Shown: positions 1 to 11,264 of the stretch, in pieces
How positions within the stretch are numbered: the first letter of the stretch is position 1
Layout: each line of letters starts with the position of its first letter
From: Acanthosepion esculentum
Taxonomy: Eukaryota > Mollusca > Cephalopoda > Sepiida > Sepiidae
Assembly (NCBI GenBank): GCA_964036315.1
Contig: OZ038488.1
Span: 65,798,642-65,862,641 of the forward strand
DNA length: 64,000 nucleotides
Direction: 5' to 3'
The notes under the pieces: model-generated
Database searches by the model: none
What the model saw: only the letters and a program-made list of their open reading frames with translations
What the model was told of the DNA's origin: nothing
Translations under genes and position numbers: made by a program

Positions 1-2
1 CC

Positions 3-2057
3 CCCTCCATATATAAACTAAAATTATTTGAAAAAACAGAAAGTTTCATAAAAAGAATGAGATGGAAAGCACATTTTTTAAACCAAGATCTTCACAATAA
101 TAATAATACACTCAAGGAAAAATACGGGTTCAAAACAAAAAAATGTCCCCCGCAACAAAAAGAATTAGATGACTTCGAGAAGGACTTAACTGACCTAGTT
201 AGAAACATAAAATTCCATAAAAATCAAGATGCATTCCAAAAAAAGCTAAAAGAAGATATAGCTAAAATAAACAGTTCAGCAAATGTATTCATCGCAGCCG
301 ACAAAACAAGAAATTTATACAAACTAACCCCTCCCACGCACAATAAATTACTAAAGAACAACATAACCAAAACATACAAAAAGGCACCCAAAACAATAGA
401 ACACGATATAAATAAAGAAGCTAAAGCAATCGCTCAAAAATTAGACCTAGATGACCGAATAAGTTGCATGAGCAAGACGCAAGCCTTTATCACACTAAAA
501 GACCACAAGGAAAATTTCAAAACCAACCCTGCATGCAGACTCATAAACCCAGCCAAAAGCGAACTAGGTAAAATAAGTAAAACAATACTAGAAAGAATTA
601 ATTCTGAACTTAGGAAGAAGTTAGGAGTAAACCAGTGGAAAAACACAAAAACAACCATTGACTGGTTCAACAGCATAAATAACAAACAAAATTGCCACTT
701 CCTACAATTAGACATAAAAGAATTTTACCCATCCATAACAGAACGTACACTAGATAAGGCCATCAACTTAGCTCAGGAACAAATAATAATAAAACTAAAC
801 GAAATCGACATCATTAAGCACTCCCGTAAATCATTATTATTTCACCATGAAGAAGCATGGATAAAGAAAGATGGGATATTTGACACTACAATGGGAAGCT
901 TTGACGGTGCAGAGACATGCGAAATCGTAGGTATTTATTTACTACACGAAATAAGCAAAATAATAGATAGAAATGACACAGGGCTCTACAGAGATGACGG
1001 TCTCATAATCTTAAGAAACTGCAACAAACAAAAGACAGATAAAACTAGAAAAGCAATAATTAAAATCTTCAAAAATAACGGATTCGAGATAGATATAAAA
1101 ACTAACCTAAACGAAGTAGATTTTCTAGATGTCACCTTCAACCTAAGAAAAGGCACACACAAACCATACAGAAAACCGAATGATAAACCACAGTACATAC
1201 ATATATACTCCAACCACCCGCCTTCTATAATCAAACAGATACCTAAATCGATTAACCGCAGGCTTTCCGACAATTCTTCCGATGAATCTATATTTAACAA
1301 AGCCAAGAAAGACTACGAAACAGCCCTAAAAGATAGCGGATTCCCAGCAACACTCACATACTCACCACAGAACACAAAAAAGACCAACAGAAAAAGAAAT
1401 ATCATATGGTTCAACCCACCGTACAGCAAAAACGTAAAAACAAACATAGGAAAAATATTCTTCAAGCTTTTACACAAACACTTCCCGGAATCAAGCACAC
1501 TACACAAAATATTCAACAAAAACACAGTAAAAATCAGCTACAGTTGCACCGAGAACATGGCACAAATAATAAAAAAGCACAACAGAAAAATTATTAACAA
1601 ACCACACGAACAAATTAAACCCACGTGCAACTGCAGAATAAAAAACGAATGTCCCTTAAACGGTAATTGTTTACAAAACAACGTAATCTACCAAGCCACG
1701 ACAAAATCAGCAGATAATGAAGAAAAAGTATACATAGGAGTAACCGAAGGACCATGGAAACAAAGAAATTATGTACACAAAATGTCTTTCACAAATAGTA
1801 AATATGCGAACAGCACAATGCTTTCTAAGTATATCTGGGAAATAAAAAACAAAACACACACCACACCAAAAATATCTTGGAAAATAAGGAAAAAATCATC
1901 AGCCTACAACAACCTATCAAAAACTTGCAAACTTTGCTTGGAGGAAAAAATAGCTATCATTACCTTCCCAGATCAAAATAAATTATTAAATAAAAGATCC
2001 GAGCTAATCTCAAAATGTAGACATGAAAACAAATTTTTACTACGTAACTTAAAATAG
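3..2057 (+). CDS. Penelope-like element RT / GIY-YIG protein (5' end outside window)
   Basis: The reading frame is open from base 3 to the TAA at 2055 without a break, so the true start is left of the window; residues are counted here from the first ATG at 57. It encodes a reverse transcriptase with palm motif A (LDIKEFYPSI, Asp219) and catalytic motif YRDDG (Asp313-Asp314), then a Cys cluster (C524-x-C526, C532-PLNG-N-C538), then a GIY-YIG endonuclease (VIY 543-545, YIG 559-561). The C-terminal tail has CKLC and CRHENKFLL. RT followed by GIY-YIG defines Penelope-like retroelements, which copy RNA at a nicked chromosomal target. The YRDD form with the Cys cluster recalls PLEs found in cnidarians and cephalopods; I cannot place the clade. 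No stop or frameshift is visible and both catalytic centres are present, so this copy looks young. The flanking LTR-like segment and ribozyme support the call. Confidence 0.93.
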   Translation, partial: PSIYKLKLFEKTESFIKRMRWKAHFLNQDLHNNNNTLKEKYGFKTKKCPPQQKELDDFEKDLTDLVRNIKFHKNQDAFQKKLKEDIAKINSSANVFIAADKTRNLYKLTPPTHNKLLKNNITKTYKKAPKTIEHDINKEAKAIAQKLDLDDRISCMSKTQAFITLKDHKENFKTNPACRLINPAKSELGKISKTILERINSELRKKLGVNQWKNTKTTIDWFNSINNKQNCHFLQLDIKEFYPSITERTLDKAINLAQEQIIIKLNEIDIIKHSRKSLLFHHEEAWIKKDGIFDTTMGSFDGAETCEIVGIYLLHEISKIIDRNDTGLYRDDGLIILRNCNKQKTDKTRKAIIKIFKNNGFEIDIKTNLNEVDFLDVTFNLRKGTHKPYRKPNDKPQYIHIYSNHPPSIIKQIPKSINRRLSDNSSDESIFNKAKKDYETALKDSGFPATLTYSPQNTKKTNRKRNIIWFNPPYSKNVKTNIGKIFFKLLHKHFPESSTLHKIFNKNTVKISYSCTENMAQIIKKHNRKIINKPHEQIKPTCNCRIKNECPLNGNCLQNNVIYQATTKSADNEEKVYIGVTEGPWKQRNYVHKMSFTNSKYANSTMLSKYIWEIKNKTHTTPKISWKIRKKSSAYNNLSKTCKLCLEEKIAIITFPDQNKLLNKRSELISKCRHENKFLLRNLK

Positions 2058-2255
2058 AAAAATAAATAAATATATAAACAAACAACAACAAAATAAGCAA
2101 AATAAACTACTCCAAACAAATCACAAAACCACACCTGTTAGAATATGCGAAATAAAATCAAAACAAAAGAACGGACGAAAGTTATAACTGTTATACAAAT
2201 AAAAATAAAAATAATAAGCAAAACAATTTGACCCAAATAAATAAGCGAACAAGCG

Positions 2256-2274
2256 ATTTCCGGTAAATGGCGGC
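2256..2274 (+). promoter_or_regulatory. ETS-like plus YY1-like motif pair
   Basis: ATTTCCGGT (2256-2264) is the reverse complement of an ETS/GABP-type site (ACCGGAAAT). AAATGGCGGC (2265-2274) fits the YY1 consensus. They touch with no gap. These are sequence matches only; binding is inferred. Confidence 0.4.
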
Positions 2275-2450
2275 CATTATAGACTACCAACAATAAGCTA
2301 CATAAACAAATTTTTTTACTATGTTAACCAAAAACACCGATCAAAATAAAAGAATAAATAAATAAATATATAAGATAAAAAATAAAAATAAAAAAAACAA
2401 ACAAAAAAACAAGCAAAATAATTTGACATAAATAAATAAACAAATAAGCG

Positions 2451-2499
2451 ACTTCCGGTAAAAGTACCCGCCAAAATATACTACCCATAATGCACCACT
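2451..2499 (+). promoter_or_regulatory. ETS-like and Staf/ZNF143-like sites
   Basis: ACTTCCGGT at 2451-2459 is a perfect reverse complement of ACCGGAAGT (ETS/GABP). TACCCATAATGCACCACT at 2482-2499 matches 17 of 18 positions of the Staf/ZNF143 consensus YWCCCRNMATSCMYYRCR. Both lie just upstream of the TATA box. Function is inferred. Confidence 0.42.
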
Positions 2500-2505
2500 G
2501 ACCCT

Positions 2506-2512
2506 TATATAA
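2506..2512 (+). promoter_or_regulatory. TATA box of the PLE pLTR
   Basis: TATATAA lies 18 bases before the first paired base of the hammerhead (2530), so transcription would start at or inside the ribozyme's 5' strand. A degenerate copy at 22.08 kb repeats the spacing (TATAAAA then CTGACGA about 40 bases on), which supports a real promoter. Confidence 0.5.
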
Positions 2513-2529
2513 ACAGCCGAGAAAAATAA

Positions 2530-2588
2530 CAGCACTAGTCGCCTGACGATTGCACTAGCATGAAACAGACTGTCGCCTCTAAGTGCTG
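2530..2588 (+). ncRNA. Type I hammerhead ribozyme, intact core
   Basis: All conserved hammerhead core elements are present in order. Stem I 5' strand CAGCACT (2530-2536) plus GC (2541-2542) pairs with GC (2575-2576) plus AGTGCTG (2582-2588), leaving an internal loop (2537-2540 / 2577-2581). CTGACGA is at 2543-2549 (position 7 is free in hammerheads). Stem II is TGC-ACTA-GCA (2551-2560). GAAA is at 2562-2565. A short stem III follows (A2565-T2573, C2566-G2572, 5-nt loop). The cleavage triplet is GTC, with cutting expected after 2574. Minimal type I hammerheads in the LTRs of Penelope-like elements are established. The weak point is the U-U pair where stem II normally has G-C (2550 and 2561). 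Confidence 0.78.
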
Positions 2589-2674
2589 ACTTCCATGTCC
2601 ACTTTTATATTTACACACGCTCTATCTCCGATATTGAGCACTTTACCCCACAAATATAGCACACTTTAAGACTA

Positions 2675-2677
<3 letters not shown>

Positions 2678-2716
<39 letters not shown>
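2678..2716. repeat. (TA)n microsatellite
   Basis: Pure TA dinucleotide run just after the PLE pLTR. Confidence 0.95.
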
Positions 2717-2718
<2 letters not shown>

Positions 2719-2829
2719 AGATTCCAGTTTCCTGTTCACTCTGCGTTTATGAGAACTATAAACAAATCCCAAGGCCAGACACTTGAAAAAGTTGGAATTT
2801 GGCTCCAGAAAGAAATATTTATGCATGGC

Positions 2830-4130
2830 TAGTTGTATGTTGCATGCACAAGAGTAAGAAATCCTAAGAATTTATTCTTCGCTGTTAAAAAGGAAAAAAG
2901 AAATTTTCATAAAAAATATTGTTTACTATAAAGTCCTATAAAATTAAATTATAAAAATTATTAAACAGTGAAGTAGGGTTTTGTCAAAGTATTTTTTCCA
3001 AACAAATCAGCTTATTTAAATTTCATTGATTGGATTGCAAAATTGAACAAAACGTAGAGTTTGAAAATGTCAACAACTTCAACAATACTAAATACTGTGA
3101 GGATTTCAATATGCATCAGTCTCTTGAAAAAAGATTCTAGTAAATTATAAATGATGCAAAAGTGACATTAAAGATAGCTGAAGCTGATTGACACAAACCC
3201 ATTACATGTGTATTATGCCTGAAATAGTAGTCAGGTGCAATTTCTCATTTAGCAACCAGATTATCAGAAGAGAACCCAGTCATTAAGTAAAGAGTGGCTG
3301 TAGTTAACTTAGGATCCAATAGTAGTAACCTAAAGAAGAATCAAATTCACTACACTAACAAAAGTCTTTGAGATGAGCTTCCTAAACCACTGCTCAAAGA
3401 AAGGTGCCCTTCACACATGCATGCAACAAAGATCTATGATAATGTCTTTTTATTTGTATCTGATATTTTAACCACATTGTAGCTAACTTGCCCCGATATG
3501 ACTCTGTATTCGGCTAAGTCAAGGCACAACCGTAGTAATGTACCAATACCTTTGCTAGATTAAATTTAGAGATTTTTTTTTAAATTTATATTAACTGAAA
3601 CAGAAAGAAATATTTTTATAAAACCTACAAAAGTTAGAGGGTTTTAACATTGTTTTTCATTTTTTTTTCACCTGAGTTGACCTATGTAACACAACTAAAA
3701 ACATAATATCTAAAAAAAAAAAAAAAAGTGAAACATCTTTTAATGGTAGCTTTGTACAAAAGACTGTTGAGCAAGTTTTATTGTGAAATACAAGATGGCT
3801 CATTCTTATTCCTCAATTTTAAAAACTAAAAAAAAAAAAAACATGAAAACATAAAATTGATCTTTCATGTTATTTTTCTCAAAAAATGATTTTGTTTTCA
3901 CAAAGTGTCTATCAACCCAGAATGTAGTGACAAAAATTAAGAATAATAAATAGAAGTAAAACTAATACTAAAATAACAACAATAATGGTTACAATAAATA
4001 GCAACAATAATAAGATGGAGTAAGACTAGCAATAATAAAATTATAATAATAAAAATGATTCATCTAAAAAAAAAAAAAAACTAAAAAAATACATCAGACT
4101 ACTATTGCGAGGTAATAAAAAAAAATAAAG
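2830..4130. other. AT-rich non-coding stretch
   Basis: Only A-runs and simple AT-rich sequence are seen, with a degenerate AAT-rich tract near 3940-4060. No coding, RNA or repeat homology is recognised. Confidence 0.5.
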
Positions 4131-4139
4131 AATTAGAAA

Positions 4140-4320
4140 GTGGGAAGACAGCAGAAAGAGTATAGATTAATGGTTAAAACTTTTGCAGCCAAGGTGGTTA
4201 AGGTAAAATCAATGAAAGACAGGTACCTCAAGATGTGGGATGAGAGTTTAAGTCTCAGAAGCTATTTTGTTATTTCTGATTTTATACTTTTTTTTTTTTT
4301 TTTTACATTCAAGCAGTCAA
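4140..4320 (+). mobile_element. tRNA-related SINE fragment
   Basis: GAGTTTAAGTCTCAGAAGC near 4244 looks like a tRNA B box followed by the same downstream string seen after the tRNA-like unit at 12.33 kb (GCTATT...TTATTT). An upstream A-box-like ATTAATGGTTAAAA is present. It ends in a T-run at 4290. Confidence 0.45.
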
Positions 4321-4379
4321 AAATAGTATTGGCTCAACATTGTAGTGGTTAAAATCAGAGCAAAAATAACAGTACAAGG

Positions 4380-4486
4380 AGCTGCGGAAAAGTTTTCCAG
4401 TTCCCAGAATCCGTATTCTGATAACTGATCATTACAATACTGATTTGAGGAAGTGGATCAGACCAAGAACTTTTCAGTATCCACTT
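4380..4486. mobile_element. Short MITE with AAAAGTTC inverted ends
   Basis: The left end GCTGCGGAAAAGTTTT and the right end AAGAACTTTTCAGTATCC are imperfect inverted repeats. The right end (GACCAAGAACTTTTCA) is shared with elements at 14.7 and 48.6 kb. Length is about 107 bp. Confidence 0.45.
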
Positions 4487-4489
4487 ATT

Positions 4490-6679
4490 ATAATAATAAT
4501 AACAAAGACTGCATCAACCTAGAGTGTTATGTTAAAAAGAAACAACAATAAGACAGAGGAAAAACTAATTTACTAAGTAGTACACAAAGTTTGGTTTTTT
4601 GTAGGTATCTCCACAGATTCATGATACCTAAGGTTAAAATGAATTTTTAAAAATGAAAAATCTTTTATTTTAGTTTTAATTTCAAGCTGATAGATTAAAT
4701 GTAATATTTTGAATAAGCAAAATACTTTGCTATGTTTCAAAAATTTAATTTAAATTGACTGGAAGGAGTTTTCATTTTGAAATCACTAATTATCAATGAT
4801 TTTAGCACCATTTTAGCCATCTTCATCACAACATAATTCTCTTTATTAAAAAGTCTTTCAAAAATAAAATATACTTTTCTGAAACTTTATTTGAGGAATA
4901 TTAGCTGATTTAATGTTTAATTAATCTCATCTAAAACAAATATTACTCACCAAGTTTAAAAGATCATAGAAATGCATTATTTAACACAGAGATAGTTGTT
5001 TATTTAAGCTTGATTCACAGGCAGAAGTTCATCTAATATTTTCTAAAGTGGACATATTTGTAAAAATTACTTGAGTAATATAACATGAGCACCTTTTTTT
5101 ATACAGTTTTTAACTACCCAGTAATCTTTAAAATTTAGGAAAATATTCTCCATAATCTAACATTTTATTGAATTTTAGGTACTTTAGCTTTAAATTTACT
5201 GTAGTTATCACTCTTATTTTCATTAGTAAATATAGTTTTTATTTAATAACAAATCACCTAATCAGTACAAATTAACACAGAAATCTAAAAGACTTAAAAC
5301 TTTGTAAATTATTAAAATTTTCTAAAAATGAAAACAATTCTTGTAAAAATTCATTATTCATTTAATTTTGGTTTTCTTAAGACAATAATGTCCATAATAT
5401 ATTTTATTCATAAAAGCAATTAAAAGCTTTACTAATTAAATAATGTCTTAGTTTTATTGCATTTTTATTTTATGAGTCAGAGCAGATTTTTAGTAACTGG
5501 GTGTCCTGTTTTACAAAAAAAAATTAGATCATTTAAATCCACCAAAGAGTTCTGCATATAACTAATATAAACATTAAGTGATACAAAATTTAATTTCTTA
5601 AAATGTCATAAAGTTAAATAAGTGTAAGTTAACAGATATAAAAAAAATTATTTTTACCAAGATTTTCTAAAAAAAGGATTATTTCTATAATAATTTCATC
5701 TATTTGTGAATAAGTTCTGAAAGTTTCATTAAAATCCAACAATTATTTGATTTTTACAAGAATTTCCAAATCAGTATGTTTTTCACCACAAAAAAAAACG
5801 TTAAAATTTCCTGTACTAATCTTTGGTCCACACCCGACACATGTTGATGCAAGAAAAAACTAAATTCTTTACCAAAATTTTGAACGTTCTAAAAAGGATC
5901 AAAAAAATATAATAGTCAAAAAATCCTCTTAATAACAAAAATTTTGACAATAAACCTTTTAAGTTTTTTTCATCATTGTATGCTCATTTCTTAGTGAATC
6001 AATGAGGATTTTGATCAGTCAATGTCTATTTTAGAGGGTGTTATAGATGGGCAGACTAAAGAAAGTCATAGAATTTTATATATAGATATAAATCAGAATA
6101 ATTGTTATAAAAAGAATTTGTAAGTCTATATGTAAAATATGTAGTAAGAATCAATAGAATAATGCCTTGTGCATCTTCCTAAAGAGGATAAGATGGGAGA
6201 TGATGAAAGTGAAGTCGCTTAAGAGGAAAAGGAGGAGAGAGATGAAGAATGACTGAATGAGGAAAATTGGGAGTCTAGGTGCTGCAGTTTATCTTTTTCT
6301 CAATATAAAAACAGAAATAGTTTCGCATTTGCAGCTAACTTGGATCATGTCTCTCTCCTGACCGACATCAAGGGAAGGAGGCTGCCAACATTAAGTCTTC
6401 CTGAAAAAACAACCAGGCATTAACTTTCTAATTATGTTAACCATCAAAAATATCTACAAAAACCTAACTTCTCAAGTATCAGCCAGCCAGTGGCGCAAAT
6501 AATTTTTTTCTCTATCTTTATTTTTTTTTGTTTTTAGAAAAACAGTTAACAAGTATTCTCATCGACAGGAAGCAAATATTTTGAAGAAAAAGACTCCTGA
6601 AGATAACTGCAAAATTGTTTGCAGCTTTCTTTTTTTTTCACTTACTTTCTTATCTTTAACCAGATAAATTTTGGTGAAA

Positions 6680-6680
<1 letters not shown>
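4490..6680. other. AT-rich non-coding stretch
   Basis: Nothing coding is recognised. A string around 4888-4925 (GAGGAATATTAGCTGATTTA) recurs at 48081-48120, so part of this stretch is an unclassified interspersed repeat. Confidence 0.5.
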
Positions 6681-6808
<128 letters not shown>

Positions 6809-6884
6809 AAAGTGGAATTTTGTCTATCAAATTTCCAACGTCAAAGTCACAAATTTTAAGTGATTGATATTTTAGTAATTAAGA

Positions 6885-6965
6885 GATGTGGCTGATGTCC
6901 TCATCTTTGTTGTAACTATAACGTTTCAGCTCTTCTGCCTTCTGACGATCTTCAGGGAATTTCAA
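6885..6965 (-). mobile_element. SINE tail with degenerate hammerhead-like motif
   Basis: On the minus strand it reads CCTGAAGA ... GAGCTGAAACGTTATAG ... AACAAAGATGAGGACAT. This is the same tail found at 9.44, 11.45, 26.8 and 59.2 kb. Confidence 0.6.
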
Positions 6966-7754
6966 ACTGAAACCTTTATTTAATCTACAGGAGTTTGATT
7001 GCTCTCATTATCTGGATTGAAATCCAGACAGAATTGGCTGATTTTATTAATATTTAAAGGCTTACTATCGTTTTTTCTTTTCTTGAGGTTCTAGTGGCAT
7101 AACTTTACAGCAATGAGATTGGTATAAGTAAACAGAGTTCAACCACTGGCTAGAACAAATTAAATTCACTTGTGAAAGTCATGAATCCACTTCATCCCTC
7201 AAGCAATGAGAAAACAACAAGTCAATCTATCATACTGCTTATGCTATGTAACCCAGCACAACCTGTCACGTTACTTGGAAAGGAGACGAGCATTGCCAAG
7301 TAACCACTATTGTCTCAAGAAATGCCATGAAGAGGAATTACTTGGTACAAATATTTATTCTCATCATTCTAACCTTTATGAAAATAATTGTATGATTTTT
7401 TCTACTACACAGATGGGCAAATACACATCTGGAAATAAGATTCTTACATGTCAACTCATGTTTGTAAACAAAAAGAAAAAGTCAAACCCAATCTTTACAC
7501 TCGATTTTCAGGATGTATTTATCAATTCCGATTTTATGACCTTTGAATTCTGTTTGAATTAAGATAAATATTGATCAATTTTATAAATCATTATATTCAG
7601 CATCTGTTCACATGTTAAACCTACAATGAAAATTATTTACAGCTTTTTTTTAGATGCTATATCAATATATAATCATTAGTAATTACACCTGACACATGAA
7701 ATGTCTAATAAAATAAATAATTATAATAGTTCTTTTGTTTGTTTTGTTTTTTTT

Positions 7755-7800
7755 AATGTCATGTCTCATCAGGATGTAGGCAATCATGGCTCATGACAGA
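7755..7800 (-). mobile_element. LINE 3' end fragment
   Basis: Minus-strand reading gives AMIAYILMRHDI, a variant of the ...RAMIANVLKGHGT ending of the LINE seen at 12.9, 20.9 and 47.6 kb. An A-rich tail follows at 7725-7755. Confidence 0.55.
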
Positions 7801-7939
7801 TTTTTTTTCTCTTTTTAATTATCTTTGAATTACAATGTCTTTTTGAAAAAGATAGTGGGGTGGTTTTCTGTTGCTTTCACCATGGTTTTGGATTTAGAGT
7901 AGTCCTTTTAGAATTGCTACCACCCAAGGTCAGAGAGAG

Positions 7940-8090
7940 TGGTTTACCTTGCTTTTTAATCCATAGCTGGGTGTAGAAGAGATGGCATTTGTGTGAAAAT
8001 TAATGCAACAGAAAGGCCAGAACTTGAACTCAGCTTACCTATTCTATTTTCAGTACTGATACCCATTAGGCTGCCCACACATTCCCTAAG
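7940..8090 (-). mobile_element. tRNA-type SINE copy without 5S head
   Basis: It shares the string TTAA(C/T)CCATAGCTGG...GTAGAAGAG.TGGC and the GAACTTGAACTCAG B-box region with the SINEs at 16.0, 34.3, 38.0 and 44.3 kb, but is more diverged. Confidence 0.5.
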
Positions 8091-8094
8091 ACAA

Positions 8095-9160
8095 TATAAG
8101 TTTTTAAAAACAAAAATTCTGAAGTATTCTTAAAGTATACTTGCAAAGACTACTTAAAAGAGAACTCTTTGAAATAAGATTTTAAAAATACCAGTCTTTT
8201 AAGAGACAAAGACATGGTGATGATCTTGAATCATTAGAACAAACATGTAAATAGTTATTTTCTTCCCAATTTGAAATTGCATACGGGCGTTTGGCTTCTT
8301 GAAAAACTTTGTTACTGAATATTTTTTAAATGCAAATCATAATTAAGAGAATGCTTGCTAATCCTATAGAGAGTTGAGAGCAATATCTAAGCAATAACGT
8401 TTTTAACATTCAAATGGGTGTTTTTTTTGTTGCCTTAACCCATTAACCACAGAAATTCCAGTCATAGTTAACAAGCTAATCCTCTGGCAGTGAAAATCCA
8501 ATTTGTAAGAACCAATTTACATCAACCATTTCAAATAAATCAGTTCATTTAAAGTTAAAATGCTAAATCTGCATTTGAAATTGTATTTACTCTTGGGTCC
8601 CAAATAAACATAAGCACACCAACCCTACCCCACATGTTAATTTGGGGATTATTACCAAGCCCCCTCCTATACCTGCTTATTAGCAGGAAGAGAAGTATGA
8701 AAGTTAACAAGGCAAGAATTATGAATATTATGTAAATATTTTTGATTTCATTAACAAATTTTAAGATATTATTTTCTGATAGTGTTGGATATAAATTATT
8801 TGTTGACTATTGATATACATTTATATTGGAACATTGGTAAAACTTCATGGAAATATTTTCAATTTTGTAAAATCCTTTTACTTAAAGACATTGGTGGACA
8901 TTTATTTTTAGTTTATTTCTTAGACGTCTTGCAATAGTCTTGTTTTAATCATTTTCTCTTAAACCTTCAAAATGAAATCACTCATTTGAGAATGAACTCA
9001 TGCCTTTATAACAAATTTAATTTTGGGTAATTACCAAGTTTAGCTTAGCCTGATACAGAACTACAATAGTGGAGTACCCAGTGCAGATCAAACTCACTAC
9101 ATTAGTAAATTACTTTGCAAGATGAACGTTCTAATCATTACACATCTTGTTTACACTATT
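8095..9160. other. AT-rich non-coding stretch
   Basis: I see no gene, RNA or classified repeat here. Confidence 0.5.
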
Positions 9161-9164
9161 TACA

Positions 9165-9570
9165 TTCAGACTATTGTCCTAATCTTTGTTGTTATGTTGT
9201 CAGTCTGCGGGACAATAGCCTAATGAATTAGTTGGTCCATGAATTTGGTGACATAGTGAGTTCAATCCCTGGGCTGTGCAATGTGTACTTAGACACAGTG
9301 GAAACAGGGCAAGCAATTACTGAGCAGTACTAAAAAATAAAAACTAGACGAGAAATCCCTAGACATGGGGAGTGAAAGTGGAACAGTTCACAAGTTCAGT
9401 TCAAAATTCCCTATAGGTTACCCACATCAATATACACCTGATGAAGGCCATAGGGCACAACACCCAAAACATTGTGATAACAACAACAAAAATGAAGAGA
9501 ACAGTCCAAATGTAAGTAATGTTAACTCCTCATCCCAGAAATTCAGACAGAAATCATTATACATCCGTCT
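9165..9570 (+). mobile_element. tRNA-derived SINE with hammerhead-like tail
   Basis: A tRNA-like head (TAGCCTAATGAATTAG near 9216; B box GAGTTCAATCCCTGG near 9260) is followed by a body and a tail. The tail reads CCTGATGAAGGCC (9438-9450) ... AAAACATTGTGATAACAACAAC. Copies at 11.3 and 59.2 kb share the body and tail. Confidence 0.65.
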
Positions 9571-9574
9571 TTAG

Positions 9575-10600
9575 TCTTCAATACGCACAACTCATTTGAT
9601 CACTTTCTTACACATGGCTTCCAAGAGAAATACAGATATTTTGGTGATCCTCAACCCAAAATGATGAGAAAGATGTTCCAGCAATTTTTTTTACAATAGA
9701 TCCAATTTCTTTCTCTGGTAATTCATTTTATTAGAAAAAAAATGCATGTGTGTGCCAGTGAGTGAGAGAAAGTGATGAAGACCAGATGCTTTAATTTCTA
9801 CAGATGGTTAATAACTGACACCTCAACTCTGATCTCATAAAATATATAAAGATTATTTTACAAAAAACTTCCTGAGCTTCTCTTAATCAAAACTGAATGC
9901 ATAAGGATAAAACATGGAAAGAATTACTGACAGAATCCAAATAAATCATTTTGTGACATTTGAACTCACACCTGCACTGAAGACTCATATTAACTTTCAA
10001 TATATTTGGAATTTCAAAACTTTAAAAATTGGAATTTGATATTTATGGTAAATAGAGCCACCTACTCAAGTCTGAAGGAGATTTCAATAACAAAGTATAT
10101 TTTATAAGCTACTCTGCCAGTGTGATGAGTTACATCCTGTGTGCCCAAATCATTACTATGGCATGTGCCAGACTAAGCTAGACTTTAAAAAATAAATACA
10201 TAAACTGGCTTGATTGGAATTTGTGTATTTCAAAGCAAGAATTTTGGTTTTTTAAACTTGGAAGATTGACACAAGACAATCTCCTTACTAACTCAGCTTA
10301 GTAAATATTAATAACAAAAGGTCAATATTTTCAATGTATAGATTGCCTAAAATAAAATTGTTAAAAAATATCAGTCAACTATTAAATATTTGAAACTTAC
10401 AAGATCATCTTTTGTCATGTCTTCTCCAATACATAATCACAGCATTTGTATGAGGGTCATTCCATAAATAAGTTTAATTTTTCGGTATAAGGACTTCTAA
10501 TACAGATAGAAGCTTACTCTTTTTTATTTTTTTTTTGTTTTACTTCTTTTTTACATGGATTTAATTTCTTTTGCAGATTAAAAAAAACAAACTTTGAGAG
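9575..10600. other. AT-rich non-coding stretch
   Basis: No coding feature is seen up to the mariner remnant at 10.6 kb. A GAGGGTCATTCCA string near 10450 could be an old mariner terminus. Confidence 0.45.
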
Positions 10601-10618
10601 TTTTGGTGATTAACAAAG

Positions 10619-10750
10619 ATGGCCGACCAAGAAGCATGCTCCAGGATTGAACAGCGGTCAGTTATCAAATTTTTGGTTGCTGAAGGGTGCAAACCAGTTG
10701 AAATTCATAGGAGAATGCCAACTGTATATGGTGCCACATGTTTCAGTTGA
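10619..10750 (+). pseudogene. Mariner transposase N-terminal remnant (HTH)
   Basis: An ATG at 10619 opens 43 codons beginning MADQEACSRIEQRSVIKFL and continuing VAEGCKPVEIHRRM, then a TGA at 10748. The SRxEQRxVIKFLxxEG pattern is the N-terminal helix-turn-helix (HTH_48 type) of mariner transposases that binds the terminal repeats. The catalytic DDE part is absent, so this is an internally deleted or truncated copy. A related N-terminus/C-terminus fusion is at 42.9 kb. Confidence 0.75.
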
Positions 10751-11264
10751 CAATTGGAGACTCGATTTATTCTGCTTTCCACTGAAATACACATGTTCTT
10801 TCAGGAAAGAGTATTACACTGTATGTTAAATTAGCCCCACATAAATCATTAATTTTTACTTATGGCTAGAATGACAATGAGTAGTTTCTAGGATATGAAA
10901 CTAAAATTAAAAGGAAAAAACTACTAATAATAATGACTGACAAGGCTTCATCTAATAAAAATTCAAGATACGTAACACAGTGGGTTCACACATTGGGCAT
11001 TTGTGATTTTTGAGACCCTGAATGATTTCCTGATCACTTATAGAACTGTATTAATGATAATTATACATATAGAAGATTAAAAACAAAACTTTCACATTCG
11101 TAATTAAAAAATAAGGGTTTAAGTCTATAAAAAAAAAAGAACTTAAACTTCACATTTTTAGGGGGAGATTTTCAGTGCCAAAAATTAATTAAAGCACTCA
11201 AAGAAAAGAAAAAAGAGGAATAGTTTTTAGATCATAATTTTTTGATGAATACAAAGAAAGAACA

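Larger units (their letters stand above)
2058..2650 (+). mobile_element. LTR-like (pLTR) 3' segment of the Penelope-like element
   Basis: This A-rich segment follows the RT/GIY-YIG stop codon. It holds two diverged copies of a block about 197 bp apart (near 2213-2275 and 2411-2475), each ending in an AAATAAATAAGCG-like string and TTCCGGTAAA. It then has a TATA box and a hammerhead ribozyme, the usual composition of a PLE pLTR. The right border is not defined; a TA microsatellite begins at 2678. Confidence 0.6.

Noticed and set aside
7206..7562. 118-residue frame on the plus strand
   Set aside because: No recognisable motif, no start context, and no support for splice sites; a frame of this length is expected occasionally by chance.
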